DNA of 64,000 nt from Lysinibacillus pinottii. Its GTDB lineage: Bacteria; Bacillota; Bacilli; Bacillales_A; Planococcaceae. Positions within the stretch are counted from its first letter, which is position 1; each line of letters starts with the position of its first letter. The notes below the pieces were generated by a model, which was not told the DNA's origin, ran no database searches, and saw nothing but the letters and a program-made list of their open reading frames with translations. The translations under genes were made by a program, and so were the position numbers. Positions 58,501 through 64,000 of this stretch are shown here, one piece after another. The stretch is from the NCBI RefSeq assembly GCF_024753545.1, contig NZ_JANTOO010000013.1, forward strand, positions 1-64,000. Reading direction: 5' to 3'.

Positions 58501-60709
58501 CTTTAGTAGCTCTGAATCAGATTTTTCGTCAACACGAGGCAGTGCGAAATTCAAAAAGATTGGTATCGACTCAGCTACAGGTCAATTTAAAGAAAATTTA
58601 GCGGATGTTGAATTCCAACTAATTAAAAAAACCGCAAAACCAAATGAATATATCATACAAACAGCTACTACAGATGCAAATGGGGAATTCACATTTGAAA
58701 ATGTGCCGTACAATGACTATCTCATCCGTGAAGTAGCAGCACCAACTGGTTATACTAAAATGTCTGATTTTAAATTTAAGTTAGATGAAAACACGACACT
58801 AAATAAGCAGCCAGACTTAATAACACAACTTGTCAATACGACACCAATATTGGGTGGTAGTTGTACACAATTCGAAATAGCAATTAAGGATATGGATGGT
58901 CATTCAATTACTACAGGGACAGTTACATTAAAGGATCCCAATGGTACAGAAACAGCACCATACAACGTAACAAATGGCAAAGTGACATTACCTAATCATT
59001 TTACTGCTGGTGAGTATACTATATCTCATTCAGTTGAAGGTGAATTAGGAAAGGTAACAGTGAAATATGATGGTGGATGTAAAGCTGTAGTTCAACCAGT
59101 GCCGAAATGTGAAAACTACACAATTGTTGTGAGAGATGGTCAAGGTAATATTCGTACAAATATTTTAGAATTAACATTAAAGCAAGGTACTACAGTAGTG
59201 ACAAAGGTATCTCCTGACGCAGGAGGTAGGTTTATTGTTCATTCAAATGATCCTACTAATAGTGTAAAACCAGGTGAATACACAATATATGAGGGTAACC
59301 AATTTTTAGGTACAGTTACACTGACATACAAGAAAAGCTGTGGTTATGAATTTACAATTATACAAGCACCAAAATGTGAAACATTCGATTTAACGGTCAA
59401 AGATGTTGATGGAGAATTAATAGAAGATAAAACGAAAGTAACTATTAAAGATATAGATGGCAAAACGGTAGCTACTGAAGAAACAAAAGATGGGAAAGTT
59501 GAGATAAAAGATTTAGAGCCAGGTGTTTATAGTGTATTTGATAAGGATGGAAATAAAATTGGGGAATTCTCCAGCAATATTGATTGCCATGCTGAAGTTC
59601 AGCAAAAACCAGCCTGCGAGCGCTTTACAGTAGAGTTAAAGGATAAAAATAATGTCCTAATTAAGGCTGGAAAAGACGTTGTTATTAAAGATAAACAAGG
59701 TAACGTTATTTCAACAGTGATTGAAGCTGATGGTAGCATGACATTTGTTTCTAAAGATGTACCGGCAGGTAAGTATAATGTTTATGACAACAAAGTGTAT
59801 TTAGGTGAAATTGTAGTTTCTTATAAACAAATTTGTAAAGTAGAACTGCCTATTGCTCCAGCTTGTCCAATTTTCACATTAACCATTAACAATATGTATG
59901 GTCAGCCTCGTGAAGGTGTTAAAGTAACATTTACAGATGAAAATGGTGAAGTGGTAGAAGAAAGTGGTACTAAAGAATTTATAACAAATAATATAGGTCA
60001 AATTACAATAAGTAATTCATTCATAAAGCCTGGTAAATATATTGTGAAAGAGAATGGAAGTACAATCATTGGGACAGTCGAGGTAGGTAATACTTGTGAG
60101 GCTAAAATTCAGCCTACACCACCTGTAACAAATCCTACAACTGATCCGGATCATCCAACATCAGAGCCAGGGCAACCAGTTGACCCAAACAAGCCAAATC
60201 CAGAGAAGCCGGTTGAGCCAAATAAGCCAAATCCAGATCCAGAGAAGCCGGTTAATCCAAACAAACCAAACCCGGATCCGGGGAAACCAATCGGTCCAAA
60301 TAAACCAAATCCAGATTTAGAGAAGCCGGTTGAGCCAAGCAATCCCAAACCAGATACAAACAAACCTACAACTCCTGGTAATGGTGGCACTTCAGCACAA
60401 AATGTTATTGATCAAGGGAAACAATTACCACCGTATAATCCATCAAACGTAACTAAAAATACGTTAGATGCTTATAAAGATTTCCTGAATAAATATAGTA
60501 AGCTATCAAAAGATGAGCAAACTGAGGTAGCTCAAGCTATTGATATCAATAAAATTAAAGCGGATGCAGAGCGCTTAGAAGCACAGTTGAGAGCACAAGG
60601 TAAATTACCGCAAACAGATGGAGCCAATCAAACAGCTCTTGTATTTGTTGGTTTACTGCTTGTAGCTGGGTCAATATGGTTCTTGCGTCGCCGTACAACA
60701 GAGATATAA
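55544..60709 (+). CDS. Wall-anchored adhesin with collagen-binding-like domains and Cys-bracketed repeats
   Basis: 1721 residues. Signal peptide: MRKKMN, hydrophobic core, cleavage near VFASE. An acidic low-complexity stretch follows (28-120), then a SdrG/Cna-like N-region (about 105-255). About five repeated domains of 130-150 residues come next, each starting with a strand like DxxxxxITWTVxV or FTWDVKV (collagen-binding or DUF11-type). A SpaA/Cna-B prealbumin domain sits at about 1000-1100 (EFTFENVPYNDYLIREVAAPTGY; the Lys/Glu needed for an isopeptide bond are there). Five ~80-residue repeats follow, each bounded by two Cys (first Cys at 1107, 1189, 1278, 1358, 1441). A Pro-Asp-Lys repeat of about 80 residues ends in a helical linker. 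Then the sorting signal LPQTD at 1688, a membrane helix and RRR. The fifth residue is Asp, not Gly. Likely an adhesin; ligand unknown. Confidence 0.85.
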   Translation: MRKKMNIAMLTMLLVFQTLLSPLSVFASEDISTPPVVNDNGSVDEMEKNPSTPVSNDTELSEDNIGEEELSTTPQENENTEQAPEGQAPEEEKVDDEPAKTLPVNHTPLAAQEIPASLVSFVMKIGEKTVGAGEFGAELDPNTTANFTVKFSVPMQDSQAEAWGDGSWFEFQLPQSLIDFDGAFTGSKTVNGITYNYVTTDNKVRVELSGMEPGSGSSQPEELTIIFNAGFNNLSDDIEQDLEIPAATGGSEIIKVKFTFLPSTSNKKVSKEKIGTPTPTISGNHEMEWQVWINEAGKLLSNPTLTDEPTSHEIMANSVNVYQYEVGLNGVRTSTEKNVLTNGSWSDIESTLTGKYAYKITYKTSVTLEADKRDGAVNFNNRVQFTNNGQIESSNMATHTITYGKALDKKLDKNTNYETKWHIDYNHNLLSIDQSDAYVIDTIKGPHEIDASSIKVYKMNDAAGHVATTVSEANRVTNGFTITPAAGNVKSFTLTFDNDISDAYTIVYDANYTKQDFYENEAGLFNNSVTSGSGKEKNINYVLTENLLKKSYTVDFDKKVITWTVNIVSDNPTKSINNLTLTDTFTAGAADGVHELIDNTVKLNGIATTYTLIGGDKKKGFTISGINVPAGSTSTITYQTSFAIGDEGTVQKQGYGNTAATEWTSGGKVYEKSASASYIPQSTTVNNGSKSGSFDYSTQQFTWDVKVNINKKDINGAILIDTVGEGHKYLPGTIEVLPLTNLGGSDTGGTIGTTPIDPNNYTISAETDKGFTLTFSDSLSGDINYQAYVVRYNTMDDDHILGIGSDTATERGNVYTNDATFKTKGTQEFTLESTPVKIDENVANNLVTKNKPQQNASKETITWTLDVNKSHSDLGQNVILTDLPGNNLMLLESSILLAPYTVSKTGIQNASTWQTPLQLGVTVKFDTQGGFSLEFPDLNRKGYQVQYKTIGFGQMGDALENTATLHYTGQTKANQKTESDFKGKFSFSSSESDFSSTRGSAKFKKIGIDSATGQFKENLADVEFQLIKKTAKPNEYIIQTATTDANGEFTFENVPYNDYLIREVAAPTGYTKMSDFKFKLDENTTLNKQPDLITQLVNTTPILGGSCTQFEIAIKDMDGHSITTGTVTLKDPNGTETAPYNVTNGKVTLPNHFTAGEYTISHSVEGELGKVTVKYDGGCKAVVQPVPKCENYTIVVRDGQGNIRTNILELTLKQGTTVVTKVSPDAGGRFIVHSNDPTNSVKPGEYTIYEGNQFLGTVTLTYKKSCGYEFTIIQAPKCETFDLTVKDVDGELIEDKTKVTIKDIDGKTVATEETKDGKVEIKDLEPGVYSVFDKDGNKIGEFSSNIDCHAEVQQKPACERFTVELKDKNNVLIKAGKDVVIKDKQGNVISTVIEADGSMTFVSKDVPAGKYNVYDNKVYLGEIVVSYKQICKVELPIAPACPIFTLTINNMYGQPREGVKVTFTDENGEVVEESGTKEFITNNIGQITISNSFIKPGKYIVKENGSTIIGTVEVGNTCEAKIQPTPPVTNPTTDPDHPTSEPGQPVDPNKPNPEKPVEPNKPNPDPEKPVNPNKPNPDPGKPIGPNKPNPDLEKPVEPSNPKPDTNKPTTPGNGGTSAQNVIDQGKQLPPYNPSNVTKNTLDAYKDFLNKYSKLSKDEQTEVAQAIDINKIKADAERLEAQLRAQGKLPQTDGANQTALVFVGLLLVAGSIWFLRRRTTEI
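58862..60100 (+). repeat. Five Cys-bracketed beta-type repeats in the adhesin
   Basis: Pairs Cys1107-1179, 1189-1266, 1278-1348, 1358-1431 and 1441-1518; spacing between starts is 82, 89, 80 and 83 residues. Each opens with KC or AC followed by an F/Y-T pair and a strand ending in D-x-x-G, so each probably holds one disulfide. Confidence 0.8.
60150..60400 (+). repeat. Proline-rich KPNPDPEKP tandem repeat of the adhesin wall-spanning region
   Basis: Imperfect 30-48 nt units coding for Pro-Asn-Lys-Pro-Asn-Pro-Asp/Glu-x-Glu-Lys-Pro. Typical of cell-wall spacer regions and prone to copy-number change. Confidence 0.9.
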
Positions 60710-60710
60710 T

Positions 60711-60746
60711 CAAAAAAGCGCCATCTTATAGTGATGGCGCTTTTTG
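60711..60746. terminator. Bidirectional terminator between adhesin and sortase genes
   Basis: AAAAAGCGCCATC and GATGGCGCTTTTT, a perfect stem around 6 nt with T tracts on both strands. Confidence 0.92.
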
Positions 60747-60752
60747 TATGAT

Positions 60753-61415
60753 TTAAAAGGTTCCTTTGGCATTTTCTAAAGAATAGCTTTGCACAAAATC
60801 TGCCTGTAAGGCCAGTCGTTTGGAGCCTTTTTCTGCACAAGTAATCAAGGTTAACGTCGTCTGGTTGGGGATATCGTCCAAGATGAAAACATCGGTTGCT
60901 GCAATAATTTTTTTAGTCGTTAATTTATACTCGTAGACATTACTCATGTCTGTAACATAAATGATATCGCCAATTTGCGCTTGATAGAGGGGACTGAATA
61001 AAATATCTTTCTCTTCAAAATAATGACCTGCCAAAGCATAGTTCCCTTGACCGAGTTGTTGATTAGGCTTCATTGTACCTGCTCCAATAGCAAGAACAGC
61101 ATTGCCTACCCCCTTCAAAATGGGAAGTTGCATATGGACACTAGGTACGGCGATACTGCCAATAACGGGCATTTTACTAGCCTTTATTTGGGCTTGGAGA
61201 ACCTCGGCGATGGACAGTGATTGCACAGCTTCGAACTCAAAATCTGCATCAAGCTGGTTGTTCTTTTTGATATCGTCTGTGCTGTATTCAACTGCATTTA
61301 ATTTGTCACTCATCCGTGCGATCATCTTATTTTGAATAGGTGTGATAAATATTAGTAACAGGCCGATGATAAGCACGCATAGGAGTAAGGTCAGTTTAAG
61401 TTTATTCATTTTCAT
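60753..61415 (-). CDS. srtA: Class A-type sortase
   Basis: 220 residues. N-terminal membrane anchor (LKLTLLLCVLIIGLLLIFITPI), then an extracellular sortase barrel. Catalytic His131 in LAGHYFEE, Cys193 in TLITCAEKG and Arg200 in GSKRLALQ are all present; TLITC is the class A form. Convergent with the adhesin gene, which ends 44 bp away, so the two are likely a substrate/enzyme pair. The adhesin's LPQTD motif is not the classic LPXTG, so the specificity of this enzyme may differ. The ribosome binding site AGGATG is weak. Confidence 0.88.
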   Translation of the reverse strand: MKMNKLKLTLLLCVLIIGLLLIFITPIQNKMIARMSDKLNAVEYSTDDIKKNNQLDADFEFEAVQSLSIAEVLQAQIKASKMPVIGSIAVPSVHMQLPILKGVGNAVLAIGAGTMKPNQQLGQGNYALAGHYFEEKDILFSPLYQAQIGDIIYVTDMSNVYEYKLTTKKIIAATDVFILDDIPNQTTLTLITCAEKGSKRLALQADFVQSYSLENAKGTF

Positions 61416-61459
61416 TAATCACATCACATCCTAGCCATAATTATGTAATACCGAAAAGT

Positions 61460-61493
61460 TTAAAAATGGGTAGAGCATTAGGTGGCTCTACCC
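61460..61493 (-). terminator. Terminator of the tautomerase gene
   Basis: GGGTAGAGC and GCTCTACCC arms, followed on the minus strand by ATTTTTAAA. Confidence 0.8.
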
Positions 61494-61502
61494 AAGTTCA
61501 AT

Positions 61503-61688
61503 TTATTTATCACTTAAACGAACGCCTGCAACGCCGTAATGGTTTTTAGACATTTCTTCAATAAAAACTGTTACATTTTCTGCAGGTGCATTCACTGTGC
61601 GAGAAACGGCTTCTGTAACTTCTTTTACAAGGGCACGTTTTTGTTCCTCTGTACGACCTTCAAGCATTTTAACTGTTACGTATGGCAT
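61503..61688 (-). CDS. 4-oxalocrotonate tautomerase-family protein (YwhB-like)
   Basis: 61 residues including the Met. After Met removal, Pro1 of PYVTVKM is the catalytic base of this family, which forms small hexamers. The middle has GRTEEQKRALVKEVTEAVSRT. Its role in Bacillus is unknown. B. subtilis YwhB is the closest named relative from memory and lies near ywhD, as here. GGAGG ribosome binding site. Confidence 0.88.
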   Translation of the reverse strand: MPYVTVKMLEGRTEEQKRALVKEVTEAVSRTVNAPAENVTVFIEEMSKNHYGVAGVRLSDK

Positions 61689-61833
61689 AATATTGCCTCC
61701 TTTATAGAATAATGTTGTATAGTTAGTTTATAAGAAAGTAGTATAAACTTCTTACTTGCATTGAGGCATACGTGCCAGGTTAATTGTGGCTATATGCTTC
61801 CTTATATAATAGCAGAATGGAGGGTATTTAAGT

Positions 61834-62352
61834 ATGGCAAACGAAGAAAAACCAAAACAAAAAATGGGCTTTACTATTATAAAAAATGATCCAACCGATG
61901 GACATAAGGGGTTTGGGATTGGCTCGCTTTCATTAGAAAATGTATCGCCAGTCATTATAGATATCGAAGAGGGTACAGCATCTGTTGAGATTGGTGCTAT
62001 GCATGCGCGTAGCGATGTGGAACGCGGAATTAAATTTACAACGGATCGTGCTGATTCAGAGGGTGGAAAGCCATATTGGCTAGTATGGGTGACAATCGAT
62101 CATAAAGAGGATGGACCTTACTATGCTGGTATAACAGCTTGTGAAATGGTAGTGAACCGTGAAAAACGCCGTGGCTATAAAATTTTGGCTGATCATGTGA
62201 ATAAAATGGATAAATCCATGAAGCGTCATATTATCGTAGAGCATATGGATATACCGTCTAAAAAAGTGTTAGCTACTTTCCTAGAACAACTTAATCCAGA
62301 CCTGTGGGAGCGAAGTAGCGAGCAATTGCGTCAAGACTTATTTGTCGAATAG
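61834..62352 (+). CDS. ywhD: YwhD-family protein
   Basis: 172 residues. No signal peptide or membrane segment. Family reading: GFTIIKNDPTDGHKGFGIGSLSLENVSPVIIDIEEG, split by strand-turn patterns, then HARSDVERGIKF. The C-terminus has DHVNKMDKSMKRHIIVEH. Function unknown. Divergent from the tautomerase gene. GGAGGG ribosome binding site nine nt before the ATG. Confidence 0.88.
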   Translation: MANEEKPKQKMGFTIIKNDPTDGHKGFGIGSLSLENVSPVIIDIEEGTASVEIGAMHARSDVERGIKFTTDRADSEGGKPYWLVWVTIDHKEDGPYYAGITACEMVVNREKRRGYKILADHVNKMDKSMKRHIIVEHMDIPSKKVLATFLEQLNPDLWERSSEQLRQDLFVE

Positions 62353-62471
62353 ACCTTTAATGATTGAACAAACTGTGACATTTTGCAATCGTTTTCGATA
62401 TTAGGTTGAAAGTGAGTTTGAAACAAAGTAAACTTGAGGCAGAGCTTACATTTTAGTAAGCTAGGACACTT

Positions 62472-62558
62472 GGTTTCGCGAAAGTGATGAGCGCTATGCG
62501 GCATTTGAACAACCCAAACCCAAGCCAAATGCCCCATGATGCTCATACTTCGCAAACC
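62472..62558. repeat. Imperfect inverted repeat (about 36-bp arms)
   Basis: Left arm starts GGTTTCGCGAA (62472) and ends GCATTTG (62507). The right arm begins CAAATGC (62526) and ends CGCAAACC (62558). The arms match over most of their length with a few gaps; loop of 18 nt. No open frame. Could be a MITE-like or REP-type element, or a stable RNA. Confidence 0.65.
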
Positions 62559-62560
62559 AT

Positions 62561-62624
62561 AAAAAGAAAAGCTTTCTGTTCCCACGGACACGTCTCCGGG
62601 GAAGAGAAAGCTTTTCTTATTTTT
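62561..62624. terminator. Shared terminator of ywhD and the PBP gene
   Basis: AAGAAAAGCTTTCT and AGAGAAAGCTTTTCTT form a strong stem around a 26-nt GC-rich loop. T's follow on the plus strand and TTTTTATGG on the minus. Confidence 0.85.
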
Positions 62625-62708
62625 CGTATATCTGTTACTTTGTCGAGAGCCTTCATAGCTTAAAACGTATTAGGTTTAAAAAGGTTTCCTGATTAATGCT
62701 GGTTTTTC

Positions 62709-64000
62709 TTAGTCCTTAAAGATCGAGAATGGAAGCATATTCCAAAATTCTCCCCATGTATTACTGTCAAGAATGTCGAAGTTTGTACATTTTTCAGTTG
62801 GTACATCCTTAGATTCCATATATACAAGGCGTTGTTTAGGACAAGCATCGGTCGCTAATTTACCTGTTTCGATATCAATGACAACACCTTCAACACCTTT
62901 TGGCTTTTTGAAGTCTTCATTTTTTGTTCCTTTATTTACAGCCTCCATAAAGTCTATCCATATTTGCTTTGTCGCTGCAGTATCTTCTTTTGTCGTTAGA
63001 TTTTTCCCTTGGTCATAGCCATTCCAGACTCCAGCAGTTAGACTTGGTGTAAAACCAATGAGCCACTGGTCGCTATTGGTAGACCCTGATTTTGCTGCAT
63101 AAGTATGGGTCATACGTGAGCGAATGCTTATACCTGTTGCAGGTGAGTAATCGCTGAATACAGGGTCAAAAATACCTGTCATCATTTCCGTTAAGATAAA
63201 TGCATTCTCTTTGGAAATAGCGGTCTCCGACTTTTTCGTAACACCCTTGTTTTCATAAATCACATCTCCATTAGCGTTTTTTATGGATACAATTGCCGTC
63301 GGAGTTGTTTGCTGCCCTTGTGATGCTAAAACATTGTAGGCATTTGTCATTTCATATAACGTTGTTTCGATTGTGCCAAGTGCTATTGATAAATTATCCT
63401 TTGCACCAATTCCTACATTAAAACGGTTCGCCATATCGTGAAATTCCTTGAAGCCAATGTCCTCTAATGTCTTCACAGCATAAATATTATCTGAAATTGC
63501 AATAGCTTGTGCCATAGTCATTTCATGATCAGCAAACTGCCCATTCACATTTTTAGGGGCATATGTTCCTCGTCCGTTATCATAAGTAAATGTTGTTTCA
63601 CCCACATCTAAAAAAGTAAGTGGAGTGTATCCGTTTTCTAAAGCAGCCGCATATAAAATAGGCTTAATAGTAGAACCTGGTTGACGTTTAGCCTGTGTCA
63701 CACGGTTAAAAGAACTTACTGCATAGTCACGTCCACCTACTAATGCCGTGACAGCACCTGTTTTAGATTCCATGCTAACAAAGGCTGTTTGAAGGTCATT
63801 AGCAGGCATGTTTTTTGCCACTGCTTCTTCGGCTGCTTTTTGATGTTCAAGATTCAAGGTCGTTTGAATCGTCCAGCCACCCTCACTAATATCCAGGTTT
63901 TTTGATTTTAAAATTTCACTCGCTTCTTGCCAAGCAACATCTAGGAAATAGGGGGCAACAGATTTGGTTGCTACCCAACTATCATTTTTCAAAACAAGTT
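62709..64000 (-). CDS. pbpG: Class A penicillin-binding protein, C-terminal part (partial)
   Basis: About 430 residues, cut by the window end; the first readable residues KNDSWVATKSVAPYF are internal. This is the transpeptidase domain of a bifunctional PBP. The active-site Ser lies in RQPGSTIKPILYAA (SxxK); the SDN motif is in AISDNIYAVKT, and KSGSTNSDQ is the KTG-type box (here KSG). The glycosyltransferase part lies outside. Its position beside ywhD and its reading match B. subtilis PbpG/YwhE, a sporulation PBP, but without the N-terminus this is not certain. The true start is off the window. Confidence 0.9.
   Translation of the reverse strand, partial: LVLKNDSWVATKSVAPYFLDVAWQEASEILKSKNLDISEGGWTIQTTLNLEHQKAAEEAVAKNMPANDLQTAFVSMESKTGAVTALVGGRDYAVSSFNRVTQAKRQPGSTIKPILYAAALENGYTPLTFLDVGETTFTYDNGRGTYAPKNVNGQFADHEMTMAQAIAISDNIYAVKTLEDIGFKEFHDMANRFNVGIGAKDNLSIALGTIETTLYEMTNAYNVLASQGQQTTPTAIVSIKNANGDVIYENKGVTKKSETAISKENAFILTEMMTGIFDPVFSDYSPATGISIRSRMTHTYAAKSGSTNSDQWLIGFTPSLTAGVWNGYDQGKNLTTKEDTAATKQIWIDFMEAVNKGTKNEDFKKPKGVEGVVIDIETGKLATDACPKQRLVYMESKDVPTEKCTNFDILDSNTWGEFWNMLPFSIFKD

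Noticed and set aside
60151..60390. Gly/Pro-rich frame on the minus strand opposite the adhesin proline repeat
   Set aside because: It is the mirror image of the KPNPDPEKP repeat and has no ribosome binding site or promoter.
60150..60400. Short direct repeats that could be mistaken for a CRISPR array
   Set aside because: Repeats are in frame inside the adhesin gene and vary; there are no unique spacers and no cas genes.

Overview
The window looks like chromosome from a low-GC, spore-forming Bacillota of the Lysinibacillus type (Bacillales). Three things suggest this. Strong AGGAGG-type ribosome binding sites precede many ATG, TTG and GTG starts. There are spore genes (cwlJ, gerQ, an RsfA-type regulator) and a bacillithiol gene pair. 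Long stretches follow, from memory, the Bacillus subtilis yng, mtn and ywd-ywf-ywh regions. I see no rRNA, tRNA, insertion sequence, prophage or CRISPR array. The genus is inferred from protein resemblance and was not tested by a search.

Layout. 1-1120 is AT-rich and has no recognisable gene. 1.1-9.9 kb is a TetR-regulated branched-chain acyl-CoA (leucine/isovalerate) operon equivalent to B. subtilis yngJ-I-H-HB-G-F-E, with a perfect 14-bp palindrome as likely operator. 10-14.1 kb holds small independent units: VanZ-like, a possible degenerate SprA-like protein, YbaK, YczE-like and a PRK06851-type P-loop protein. 14.2 kb has kbl; its likely partner, an SDR-type threonine dehydrogenase, lies 19 kb away at 34 kb. 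15.4-21.4 kb, minus strand, is a six-gene unit behind a SAM-I riboswitch: metQ, metN and metP followed by a crotonase, an FMN 2-hydroxyacid oxidase and a class III CoA-transferase. A PPC-domain gene and the divergent methionine-salvage pair mtnE/mtnU follow. 24.2-30.4 kb is a PucR regulator, an APC permease, a methylmalonate/malonate semialdehyde dehydrogenase and a class III aminotransferase, probably for beta-alanine. 30.6-33.7 kb has an FtsW/RodA-like gene and a chemoreceptor.

35.2-41.9 kb: trpB alone behind a T-box leader with a UGG specifier, queT behind a preQ1-I riboswitch, a three-gene ABC importer of the ABC_sub_bind class, and ilvA. 42.3-44.1 kb: a TerC protein, then yojF-bshB2. 44.2-44.65 kb is non-coding but contains strong inverted repeats and a candidate small RNA. 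45.2-55.2 kb follows B. subtilis ywd/ywf: pdxK, ung, a 58-residue Cys protein, ywdI, ywdK, an M20 amidohydrolase, gerQ, cwlJ, two paralogous micro membrane proteins, hemQ, lipL, an rsfA-type gene, a DUF1450 gene and ywfO. 55.5-61.4 kb is a 1721-residue wall-anchored adhesin with a non-standard LPQTD sorting motif and five Cys-bracketed repeats, convergent with a class A-type sortase. 61.5-64 kb is a tautomerase, ywhD and the C-terminal part of a class A penicillin-binding protein cut by the window edge.

The most interesting part is the SAM-riboswitch operon. Three acyl-CoA/hydroxyacid genes appear to be co-transcribed with the methionine importer, which suggests an uncharacterised route for a methionine-related compound. 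Next come the candidate RNA near 44.4 kb, the adhesin with its structured leader, and the lone T-box-controlled trpB.
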